64,000 bases of DNA, taken from positions 5,168,174-5,232,173 of the forward strand of contig OU452223.1 of assembly GCA_911728455.2 (NCBI GenBank), in the 5' to 3' direction. A program made the position numbers and the translations under genes. Of the stretch, positions 37,939 to 50,200 are shown piece after piece; the stretch's first letter is position 1; every line of letters begins with the position of its first letter. The notes beneath the pieces were generated by a model. That model was given only the letters and a program-made list of their open reading frames with translations, was not told the origin of the DNA and did not search any database. This stretch comes from Marthasterias glacialis. Lineage: Eukaryota; Echinodermata; Asteroidea; Forcipulatida; Asteriidae.

Positions 37939-40929
37939 TTACTTGTAGTAGCCTACATATTGAGATAATGTACCAATGGATGAACACCAAAATGGACTTT
38001 GTCAATGTATATTCTAAATCCAATATTTTCATTCTGTTCATGTGCAAATGTAATGTAACTAAAATGTATTGAGATGTCCTCCGTACATGTTAACACACAA
38101 AGTTGTGCTGTAAGACGTGAACAGTATGAATAATTCCACCTCAGTCTTATTTTAGTTTATTTTTTCGGGGGGAGGAGGCACAGCGAAAAACCTTGAGTAA
38201 GAAATAACAAACTTGGGCGATTGTATAATTGGCAAAACACCTGGCCGACAGTGCCACTAGGTCATTGGCACTGAAAAATACCCTCTCTAGACTGAGCTGG
38301 CTTTATCACCTGAGTTCGTTACTCGTATTTGTTTCTGGGGGCTAAACATCCACACATTTAATGCAAATCCCAGAGATTCGTGGCAAGACATCATGCCAGA
38401 TTCTCTCAGGGGGTCACTTGGGCGGGAACAAGAGGAAAATCAAGGAAACACAAGAAAGAGGCTCCGGAACGGATAAAGGGGCCTTGTGGGGCTTTTCTTC
38501 AGAGTTTTGCCAGAGAGGAAGTTTAGCAAAGACTTGGATTTTGGAAGGTGTTTCGGAGTCATTTTATTTCAGTTTGGATTCTTTTCCCTTGTTTGTAACT
38601 AATCTAACATGAATAAGATATCATCAGATTAACATATAAGGAAGTTTTTGTCACTGTTGGCATAACAGAAATAGGTTGGATGGAAATATTAGTGAGGTTT
38701 GCATAGTGGTAATAAATAAAAAGTTGTAAACCTAAGAAGGACAAACTGCAAACATGTGATTGTACTGTATGTGCTTATGTATACTGATGATGTGTATGTA
38801 CATGTATTCACAATGAACAGTGAAGTTTGAAATACTTTTTTTTTACTGACCACTATTCTGCCATTCATAAATCTCTGAATCTGGACTTCATGCTGAGTTA
38901 ACAAAACAAAACAAAAACTTGAAAGTTGTTGTTTTGTTGTGTTTACTAGAATTATACAAACGAAACATCTTTAATAATTTTCCACATGGTTAGTTAATGT
39001 AGGTCCTTTGAAACAAGATTGTATTCTTTCCAAATTTAACGTTGCTGTACATGAAACGTCCCTTTATGTAGTTCTCCTTTTCCAGAATTGCAGGAAGACG
39101 GTAAACAGGGTGCAGAGTCTGTACCCTGCAGTACAGATGATAAATATTCCCATGGCCTTGTGCCAGCATGCCAAGCCCCACCTCAAAAACTGTCAAGAGC
39201 CCTAGATGCATTCACCAGCTTCCTCCGAAATAGAGCCTCTTCAAACCACTCAGTTGGACTCGAGATGCACCCACCATTTCTCCCGGTACCACAAGTGGCC
39301 CACTCCAATCCCCACCCCCCCCCCACCCTCTTCCCCCTGTCTCCATGGTGCCTACATCCCACCTGCATACTCCGATGTTAATCAACCCACCCAGCTTTTG
39401 AAAATAAGGTCCAGTTTTTTTTTTTGTCTTCTTTTTTTTTCTCGCTTTGATTGTTAGAAACCCACTGAATACAAGAAGCAAATAGCTCAACGCCTCGCAC
39501 AATGGCCCCAGACACCTCTGCATTCTGATGTTGGGATCGGTAAAATTGGACCATGTATAACCGATTGATTTCACTAAGGCGATTACCTTTGGGACCATTC
39601 ACATGACTCCATTGTTTACGGTCCCCAGCCGGCCAGCTTTTCTCATCTGTTCAATACACGGATGGACACTCGCGTCCAATCTTGTTCAATAGGAGGAACT
39701 AACAGCGGAGCCGAGCGACAAAAAGGGGAAGAAGCGTCTCCATGTGAAAGCCCCCTGCATTTTGTTTTGGCACGTCTCATTGCATGTCAATGCAAAGGTG
39801 TGAAAAGAAGGGAATGATTGGGGTTGATTGTAAGCAGCACACAAAGGGACCGAAGTCTGTAGGGGGGCCTTTTGTCCGGGCTGACAGAACCAATCCACTG
39901 GGTATCTGTCCCGGGCTGGACCCGGTGGGTGTTACCTACTAAGGAGTAGTTGCACCCAACTCAAGGGGGGGCCCATAACAAGTCCCTGTACGCCTTGTAT
40001 TGGCATGCTGGAGTATGTGTGTGCTGGGCTGACTCCAAGGATGCCCAGTGAATGAACGCCCATTGTTAAAGTGTGGCCTTCTTCTTCCCTGTCTTTCAAG
40101 TGGGCGCTGAGCCATGGCAGGTGTGCTGGGCCCCTCTATGCATTAATCCTAAGATCCTTATAGCATTGGCTTCAGTGTTTGTGTTGGCTCACAACAGGGG
40201 CTAGGCCAGCCAGTCAGTTGCTGCCTATTGAGGGAGGAAGCTGTGTTGCCGTGTGGCTCCTGCAAGAGCCAACCTCCTAACAATACAAAGAGTCCAGCTT
40301 GTTTTCACAGGAGAGATTTGAGTTGAACAGCGCCTCAGGAGAAGTTTTTTTTTCTTTGGCCTCCCCATAAAAACATCGCCGATCATCAGAGCAAGGTTTC
40401 TGCGAAGGGGTTATCTCTTAATAACATACTGTTTGCTGAATATGATTTGACAGTTACCACTACATTTTGGTCTCTACAGTGTGCATGTAAAACTGGAATT
40501 TCTTCATATTGATCTAATGCTGATGATGTAGAATACTACATGCCTAAATCCACAATCTACCGACATGTATGCAGAGTGAAGCTCTCTGCGCATGCATACG
40601 TGTAGTCAAATATTCTTGACTGGACTGCGTAATTTCTGCATAGTAAGAAGTGTTTGAAGTGGAGCCCCCCCAAAAAAAGATAAGCGTGGTTGTGTTCATG
40701 AATACCACTCAAGCTATTTCCCTTATCTTCGTGCTTTTTTCTTTTGTCCACTGGGATTTACGTACATCAAACAGTTTTTTTTTTTTAACCAGTGAAGAAA
40801 ATCCACGTGTCCAGAAGGCCGACTCGCAGATTTATAGAAATGCCAGCACAATTTAGTTGATGGAGTATGGTTCCTAGCTCTTAAATTACTTGCAATTCAA
40901 ATGAGTTTTGTTTCTGCACAAGCTGAACA
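37939..40929. other. Gene-free stretch upstream of ALK1/2
   Basis: No supported exon. A 97-codon frame at 39088-39381 follows an AG but has no domain and dissolves into a Pro-rich tract. A candidate signal-peptide frame at 40698-40761 is treated as a finding. Confidence 0.45.
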
Positions 40930-41259
40930 GAGTGACACAAAAACATGTCTGGAGGACTCGACGAGATAAACTACGATAGCTTCCTGTGTATTCCTAATTT
41001 CCTGCGGTTTTCATTTCTGTGAAGATCACTTTTCCCTACAAGACGGTCTACCTGGGACCCGCAAGGAGACACGCGGACACACTGCTGGAAAATACACACG
41101 GACGCTAACGTTTAGAGCGAACCCTTTTTGTTTTTTCGGAGGGCCAGGATTTACCCGTTTTTCTGCCGATAATCCTTCAGGACCTCCGTGGATTTCTTTC
41201 AAACGGTGGAGAAATCATGGCGCCATTCAACCCGTTCTTGAACACTCTCAAGGCTAAAG
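40930..41259 (+). CDS. ACVR1: Putative first exon: 5' UTR plus 14 codons of ALK1/2 (coding part 41217-41259)
   Basis: An ATG at 41217 in a good context (A at -3 relative to gaaatcATGG is absent, but G follows at +4) opens [14 protein letters not shown] and then one base G before a GTACAT donor at 41260. This phase 1 end joins the phase 1 start of the next exon to make a Gly codon. An in-frame TAA at 41106-41108 and no Met between make this ATG the first in its frame. The ~280 bases upstream lack repeats and read like a 5' UTR; an upstream ATG at 40945 opens a short 25-codon reading frame ending before the main start. The problem is biological: type I receptors need a signal peptide, and these 14 residues are not hydrophobic. 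The exon could therefore be an alternative first exon or belong to another transcript. Start of the UTR is not defined. Confidence 0.45.
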
Positions 41260-44200
41260 GTACATAACACATGTAGGGTAATGTATACCGACAGACTTGT
41301 GTTGCTGTCTTCTTTCTCCCCAATGTAATCATCAACAGACCCAAGTGTAACTAAGCCGGCGAAATATTATCGCAGTAGTGACGTATTGATTACAGTGGTT
41401 TTGTGAATAAGTAGAAAGTATTGTGTTAGATTACCGGTATTATGGGATCCTATATATTCAAGCAGGCACACTCGGCTTCATTCATGCACACGTACCAGTA
41501 CACATATTTGCACAACACATTTTGAATGATGTTACCAAAAAAAAACTATACATGCAGAACGTTTTTTTTTAGTACACATGTATCAACACTGTACATGTAC
41601 AATGTACTTACATGTACATACACTACTGTCTCAACATTTGCGTGTACATGTGCATTTTTCCACATGTTGTACGCATGAAGTTACACTTCAGGTAATATTG
41701 TTGAAATTTGTATCCAGTCCTGGGTGATAAAGTGTCTGTGAGTTAAATTATTGTTGACCAGATCTGATTTAAAGTCATTAAGCCTGTGCGTTTACAGTTA
41801 TTTTTTTGTAAGTGTTTAAACGTTTTCTGAAATGGTCGTTTTACATGTGTAACCATCCGTTTCAGAAAGAAAAATGTGAAGTAAAAAAAAAACAACAGCA
41901 ACGTTGACAGGGCGCCTGTGGTCAAAACATCGCATCTTCATCACATGTATTCTGTGTTGAATACATGTGTACATCGTAACTGCAATGTGGTCTGTGTTTT
42001 GCAGCACTTTTGAGTGAAGTTTTTTACGGTTATCCGCACAGTAAAAATTTAAACATGTTAGTGGACGATCGGTCGGTTAACCATGTAGTCGGTTAACCGT
42101 GTAACCGACACAGGCTTAAAAGTAATGTAACGGATTGTATCATGCTTCCCATGTACATTTATGTGTAAGGATCCATTTCAGTTTTAAAATTCTTTTTAAT
42201 ATTGTAATTGAAAAGTACTTTTATATCATACAGCAAGTTTTTGTTTATGTATGTACGTACAGAATGTACATGTATGTACGTACAGAATGTACATGTATGT
42301 ACGTACAGAATGTACATGTATGTACGTACAGAATGTACATGTATGTACGTACAGAATGTACATGTACGTACAGAATGTACATGTACGTACAGAATGTACA
42401 TGTACGTACATACATACGTACAGAATGTACATGTACGTACAGAATGTACATGTACGTACAGAATGTACATGTACGTACAGAATGTACATGTACGTACAGA
42501 ATGTACATGTACGTGTATACATATGTACAGAATAAAGGTGTACGTACAGAATGAACGTGTACGTACAGAATGAACGTACAGAATGTACATGTACAAACAT
42601 ACAGAATGTACATGAAACATGTACTGAAGGAAGGTAGTTATAAACATATACATGCATTACATGAAACAAGTTTTTTTGTGTTGCATTTATTTGAAAAACC
42701 CCTGGACACTCCCAGCAGGAAACAGCCTCCATCTTCCAAAATCAATAATTTGAGATTATTTATGTAGGATGCCTACTGCCTCACCCCTCCAAAATCAATG
42801 AATCAGAGTTTTGTAGAATGCCCACTGCCCCACTCCAAAATTAACTGGTGTGAGTTTTGTAGGATGCCTGCTGCCTCACTCCTTCAAAATTAACTGATGT
42901 GAATTTTGTGGGATGCCTACTTCCCCACTCCAAAATTAACCGATGTGAGTTTTGTTCGATGCCTACTGCTTCACTCTTCCAAAATAGTTTTGTTGGATAC
43001 CTACTGCCTCACTCCTCCAAAATTGACTGATGTGGATTTTGTAGGATGCCTACTTTCCCACTCCAAAAATTAACCGATGTGAGTTTTGTTGGATGCCTAC
43101 TGCCTCACTCTTCCAAAATAGTTTTGTTGGATACCTACTGCCTCACTCTTCCAAAATCAATGTGAATTTTGTTGGATGCCCAGTAGGCAGCAGGCATCCA
43201 ACAAAACCCTGAAATTAACGGATGGGAGTTTTGTTGGATGCAAACTGCATCAATCCTCCAAAATCAACCGATATGAGTTGTGAAGGATGAGCTCCTGTAC
43301 CTTGACTTAGTGTGGGCGAATGTCAAACGTTCCTCAATCATCCAAAAGCATCCAAATTCTCAGATTAATTTTGAGGGATTTTGAGAGACGGATGTGGTAC
43401 ATGTACACAAGACCCTATGTATCAAACTGTTTTCCAGTTTCATTTAGGCAGTGGTCGAACCCAACGAGTACAAACTGTTTAACTTGCAAATTTCAAAATT
43501 ATAAATGTGAACCTGAAAAAAATACATTTACTAAAATTTCAAATAGATCTATTTCAAACACAGCAAGCTTCATCGTGCTTAATCAACTGACTCTGAAAGG
43601 TACCTTGTCATTTCCATGTCAATTGTGGCAGAGTCCAATTAGTCTACATGCTTGCAATTTCAAATAACTTAAAATAATTTACCGATATTTAGACCTTGTG
43701 CATGTGATGTCACCGAACGCTTGCAATCATTTTGGTGAACGCCAGCGCGTATTTCAGTCGCATCCAACTGTCACAATTATCCGATGCGCGGCATTGAGCC
43801 AATCACTGAAAAGAAACATCTTCTGGGTTATGATGAATATGTTGCCGCGTGTCAGGCTGACACACGCGTTGATAAGTTTTGTGGAATTTTACCACATAAA
43901 ATCTTCTTTTTAAACTCAAAATTCAAAACTCTTAATTATGAAAGTAATCTTGAAAAGTAAATTCATTAAGTGAGTTTTCCGTTTTCGGAAACGATTACAA
44001 AATTCCCGCTTGCATCTGTTAAATATTTACAATAAACGTGTACATGTACTTTTCTTATGGAGAGGTGATCACCAAAATGGCATTGTTGAAAGCAGATTAC
44101 AAAATTCCCGCTTGCATCTGTTAAATATTTACAATAAACGTGTACTTTTCTTATGGAGAGGTGATCACCAAAATGGCATTGTTGAAAGCACGAGCGTGAT

Positions 44201-47200
44201 CTGTGACGAAGTCTACATGACTAGTCACTACACACAATACACGATTTCACATTTTCAAAAAGTTTGCATATCTAAAAACATGCATCAGTTTGTGCATAGA
44301 GCAGTGAAAGCACGGGAGAAGTTTGACCTCCTGTGTGGTTTTTGTTATAATTTCTGAACTAGATGTTGGACCACGTGTGCATGCACATGAGCACCTGCAT
44401 ATTGTAGAGCTGTGAAACAGAGCGGTGACTAATGCCGATACCTGCATTACCTGTGGAGATAATCCCTCATGTAATTTTGGCCTAGAATGGTAAATTGACC
44501 TGACCTGGTTGTCTGAGGGTCCCATTGTTTCAAGTCTGAACAAAGCACACGCCGTCTTGATCATGAACAATTGCAACGTCTTGTTTTATTGGAAGCAAAT
44601 GTCGGGATTCATCATCGGCAGGATCTGCTGGGCTGGCGTGATACACAGATCTTATACAAGGACATGCTCATTGTAATGATGATTATGAATGTTCAGCGAT
44701 TTGTTGTGTCTTCAATTACGTCTGATCGGATGCCAGTTTGGGAGAATCAGGTTTATGCCTAACTGTGTCTAACAGAAGCCAGATTGTCGGCGGTGATTGT
44801 TCAATGTTCTGCATCTCTTTGTCAGATTAGTCACAGCAAAGCGTCAAATCCACTGGGAAAGTTTTGTTGTTAACTATTGTGCATCATTGGTTTGTAGTGA
44901 GCTCTCGGTTGACTTCGATCGTTCACCGAGTTGATGTCAATGTTGACAGTCAGACTCATAGATCCAGCTAGCTCAGTGCTGTTTCATCCTTTGTCCATGC
45001 ACTGTATGTACATGAACCCATGGACCTGGTAGTCTTAACTTAAGCACGCCACAACATTCACAATTTGTTCATGTTTATCTCATGCTATGCTAAGGGTGTC
45101 TCAGAATGGAGAAGTCTTTAAAATCACAAAGTGGATATTGATTGACTATTTTATCATCAAAGTTGTTTGATGAATCCCATCCTACCCCCCCCCCCCCACA
45201 GCCACATAACTAATAATTGCAGTACTTGTGACCTCTGGGCTTCCGAGTTCTTTTTCATAACTAGATGATTCCGGCGGGACTTTTGTAATCAATCTGCAAG
45301 GTGTTGAAAGGTCAGTTTCGGTCCTTCATTGGTAACAATGAATCTGGTGGGATTTGAACCCACAAGCTACTCTATGAAGGTGTGTCAAGCTTTCCTTTTT
45401 CATGACAGGCCAATTGGAGTCCGTCGAATGCAGCGGGAAGAATCAAAAGAATGCAACAATCAATTTTTTGTTTTTCATTTGTGTTTCTTCAGCTGTGTTA
45501 ATAAGTTTGTATGTTTGTTTGTGTTTGTTTGTTCACAGGTGAGAGTACGGAAAGCACAATGGCTGAGGAGAGTGCCAGACCCTTTGTCAGTAATGAAACC
45601 ACTTTTGAGTGTACCTGCGATAATTTGGGATGTAACAGTGAGATCTCGAGATGTAAGACCACAAAGCGGTGCTACGCATCACTCACGATAGACGAAAATG
45701 GCGTGGAGCAGAGACGAAAGGTACGTACTCGGGGGGAAAAATGCGACTATTTCCCGCGAAAAAAATTAAATAATGCAGGATACCAGTCACAGATGGTACA
45801 CGTGATATGGTATTTTGCCTGGTAACCTTATTCTGGTGCGCAGAATTTTGTTATGCTTGGCAACTTTTTATGCTGAAGTAGCTCTGTATTCTTCATCTTC
45901 CAGCTAATCCTCCAATCAGATTGCTCAAGGGGAGTGTGATAATAAACCATATCATACTCCTAGTAGTCTATATTGCACTCTGCGTATTTTGAGTATCATG
46001 CGTCATGCTCCGTATACGGACAGTCCAAAATGACATTCTAAAATTTGCGCGTTCAATATTCTGCGCTTCATCAAATAATGCTCAAAGAATTTATCTTCCA
46101 GTCAACCGCAAGATAAATTCTTCCCAAATTTGTCCCCAAAACTGCATCCCAATCCCATATAGATATGGGATGCAGAAGCACTATATTTTCCCTTTTTCCT
46201 CTTGCGCTTGTGTGATAACTTGTAATATTGGTTTTCAGTGGAACTTAAGTGAGCTGAAGTAAAAATATTTCCTTCTTTCTTTCATGACAGCATAATTCTG
46301 AGTAATGTTGATTTTGCTCATTGTGCTTTCTTTGAAGGGATGCTTCAACACAGTCGAACGGACCAATATGTACTGCAAGAGCGCCTTCCAGGACAACATC
46401 ATCATGGTGTGCTGCAAAGGAGAGATGTGCAATGAGAACATCCAGCCTGCCTTCCCGCCCCCAGTTCCACCAACCACTCCAATATGTAAGCGTTGGTACA
46501 ATTTCCCCTGGATGGTGGCAAATATTAATTTCTGTTTTGATTTAAAAAAATTAAATTCGATATCATCATGTAATGCCCCCCTAAAAAGATGTAAATAAAA
46601 AAAAATTTGAGTACACATGTATTTCAATTCAAGTTTCACAGGTTTGTTGGATGTACAAGTTGGTACACATTTCCCAAAACAACAGTGGGCTTTTTACCTT
46701 GTTAAAACCAGGCAAGGGATCTCTCAGGATTTTTGCCTGATTTCAGGATTTTGTTCAAAATCTCCTTGAGCATTTAAATTTTCGTGAAAGAAGTGAAGCA
46801 ATCACCAAAGGAAAGAAAGAAACAGTCCACATTGTGAAATTAGTTTGTCATTGTACCAGTATTAATGCAATGCACTGCATATTGCATTGTGCGTATTGAG
46901 TCCTTTCTATTTTTGTATTGCGCACACAGTCCAAGGGATTCGGTATCAGACTATTGTGTGTGCATCTGCGTGTGCAAATTTTAGTGAGGAAAATGGCACC
47001 CATATGGCTCCTTGTACAGCGTACGCGTGTACATGGTGGTTGCTTGGCCTTTGGACAAACGTGTAAACAAGCGGTGGTCTCGCTGGCAGTTTTTTGCTAG
47101 GAAGCAGTGTCAAGTACTCAGGGAACCAGCATTATCAACTTGTCAACTCACCCTAACTATTACAGAGTTTTTTTCTTGGTGCTTGTGGGACGATTGTTAA

Positions 47201-50200
47201 ACTGCCTGTCTTAGCGGGGTTTCATATTCATTTTGAAAAGTTGGCGCCTGTGCAATGTAAGCAGTTGTGCTTCAGACAGGACCTTTCAAAACACCAAATT
47301 TAAATAGAATGTCTGGCGCCACCAAGTGTCCTCAAGTCAATCATTGGAATTCTGGTGTTTTTCAATCTTCAGCGGGGCTAAGGGAGTCCGCCTCGACCTA
47401 CGATGTCGTGTACCTTGTCATGGCCGTCCTGGGGCCCTTCTTTGCCCTCATTGTTGGCATCTCCTTCGCCGTCTTCATGTACCGCTGGATGCATAAGAAG
47501 AGATTACGAGAGCTGAACACAAACGATGAGGAGTATGCCCAACATGCTCCCCATGATCTCAGAGCTGTCCCGGCAGGCGACAGCACACTAAAGGTTTGCA
47601 TGTTCTACCTATTTTTTTTAAAGACCCGTTTCGGGTTTGGCAATAAGCAGAAGGTTCAAAATAATTATAAAGTTGCCACTGGTACTTAGTATAGTTATTC
47701 TTCCTTGAACGATTTCCCTTGTGTAGAGCAGAGCTAAATGCCACACAAAATCTCAGTTGCTACTCAAAAATCATCATTTTCTAGTATTCAGTGTGCACAA
47801 ACCATAGAGTTATATATAAGAACTAGAGGGAGCAGTCGCGATGTCACGCACGGAACTCCGCTGACCCACCATGGGCGAAAATCCCTATGGGTCAATTGCA
47901 TATGAACGTCCACTTGGAAAATGGTTGCTGTGTAAACTGATGAGTGACCAGTGTTATATGATTGGTCAGCGCCATTTTCTCAAGGGTCAAAAATGCTTCT
48001 TGTCGGGCTGTGTCACATGGTTTTGGTAAGCCCTCTAGTTCTTTTATATAACGCTATGGCACAAGGCATGTTCATTCTAAAATATTTTGCTGGATAAAAT
48101 TGTGGCCTATTTGTATGACTTTGCTCTCATGGCAAAAATCAAAACAAGTTTACACAATGACATGAGTGAAACATAAGATTTGAGATATTGCATGGTAGAG
48201 TTTCAGTACAGTTTTGGGTTGTGGAAATACCAGGTGGTGTTACCTGTTACATAACTGGCATACAGATCCTTGTCATTTGATTGGTGGAACTTACATCACG
48301 TGTCATTCACTATTACTCCCATCCGCATCGGCGATCAAAAAGTCCTGTCGCCCATGGGGAATGGTATTTCCCATTCAACAGATAGGATCATCCTTGTTAC
48401 CAATTTTTTTAACCAGTATAGCGCTGCTGCTAAAGCAAAGGAGCACGTGTGCAAAAGGTTGTAATATCATACCCCGCATATTGCACTGTTGTGGGGTGGA
48501 GGATGAACCGTGTCTATTTTGATTTTGGGTTTCTTCAAAACATCAAATGAAGTTGGATCTACATGCCAGTTACATAAAATAAATATTGAGTGGTTTATTT
48601 CGTGAAATGGGAAGAATATTATCGCTCGGTTAAATGTTGACTGTTCCATTTTACTAGACTTCGCCTTGTGAAACGGAATAGTCCAGATTTCACTTCATGA
48701 TATATTCTGTGACAATGCAGTCATTTGTGTTCAATATTTGTATACTATTGTTCAGTGGGTAGATTTAGTTCTGACAAAATCCCTGATAACTCGTCCTGCT
48801 TAGTTCTGGACTTAACTTTTACTGCAGTTTACAATTGTATTGACTGCCACAGAGTAGATCAGGGAAACTGCAGAAACAAGTTTCCATGAAAGGCGGACCT
48901 TTTGTTTTGTTGGATGTACAAATTGGTACACATTTCCCAAAACAACAGTGGGCTTTTTACCTTGTTAAAACCAGGCAAGGGATCTCTCAGGATTTTTGCC
49001 TGATTTCAAGATTTGTTCAAAATCTCCTTGAGCATTTAAATTTTCTTGAAAGAAGTGAAACAATCACCAAAGGGAAAAGGAAACAGTCCACATTGTGAAA
49101 TTAGGTTGTCATCGTACCAGTATTAATGCAATGCACTGCATATTGCATTGTGCGTATTGAGTCCTTTCTATTTTTGTATTGCGCACACAGTCCAAGGGAT
49201 TTGGTATCAGACTATTGTGTGTGCATCTGCGTGTGCAAATTTTAGTGAGGAAAATGGCACCCATATGGCTCCTTGTACAGCGTACGCATGTACATGGTGG
49301 TTGCATGGCCTTTGGACATACGTGTAAACAAGCGGTGGTCTAGCTTGTGTTCTGGACTTAACTTTTCCTGCAGTTTACAATTGTATTGACTGCCACAGAG
49401 TAGATCAGGGAAACTGCTGAAACAAGTTTCCGTGAAAGACGGACCTTTTGTTTCGTTAGCACCGGTGATTCCTTATAAAGTTTTCGATGGGTTTACCTTG
49501 AAGTTCTGAACGTTCACAATGATCTGACTTTCTGCTGTGCGTATAGAGTACGTGCCAATAATGTTAAGCATTTCAGTGTCTGCAAAACCAATAAGTTATT
49601 GAGAAGTTCAACATATTTGTCACGTTGCGATATTCATGGCCCAGTTATTCGTAGTATTATCATTTGTCAACGAGCAAGCAGCCAGCCCCGACCCCCCCTT
49701 TCTTGCAACCCTGTGGTCAATGACCTGAAGTAACCAGCAGATCGCTCAGCTAACGTGATCCCTCCTCTGTCACACAGTCCAACTCGACATAAGTGGCCTG
49801 GCACGGTCTAGTCAGATTTTAATAAACCTCAGAGGGCACACATCCGTCTTGGATGTTACGCTGGCTCCAAGCGACATGCATCAAAAACCAACACTGTTTA
49901 GTCATCAGAATTTCACTTGAGTGTTTCAAGGGAGTGTTGATAGATGAATTGTGGGGGGGTGGGGGATAACTTCAAAGCACTACTTAACGCAGAACATATT
50001 TTCTCAAGCTACATGTACGCACACGCAGAGCAATATGTAAGTTCAATTTCATGGATCTACGGAGTATGTCATTTGAGATGACTGCTGAATGCAACAAACT
50101 ACAGCAACTTATACCATTTGGTGCATTTCGTTGTATTTGGCAGGGATAGGGTTAATACAGTCTTGTTGTGGTTGCCAGACTTGTACAGTTGGTGTATATT

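Larger units (their letters stand above)
41260..45538 (+). other. Intron 1 of ALK1/2
   Basis: About 4.3 kb with no coding sequence I can support. It holds a palindromic GTACATGTAC-type tandem array (42245-42612), a degenerate array of about 55-60 bp units (42738-43290) and a ~100-bp tandem duplication (43995-44190). Long reading frames inside the first array are products of its repetition. Confidence 0.75.

Noticed and set aside
39088-39381. 97-codon frame after an AG as an upstream exon
   Set aside because: No domain, ends in a Pro-rich tract from a C-run, and has no donor that joins the receptor frame sensibly.
42135-42732. Tyr/Met/Cys-rich frames on both strands
   Set aside because: Products of the palindromic GTAC-type array; several frames are open at once.
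45511-45538. Met at 45511 as the receptor start with MFVCVCLF as signal peptide
   Set aside because: The stretch is the pyrimidine-rich tract of a good splice acceptor, and the hydrophobic part is too short.
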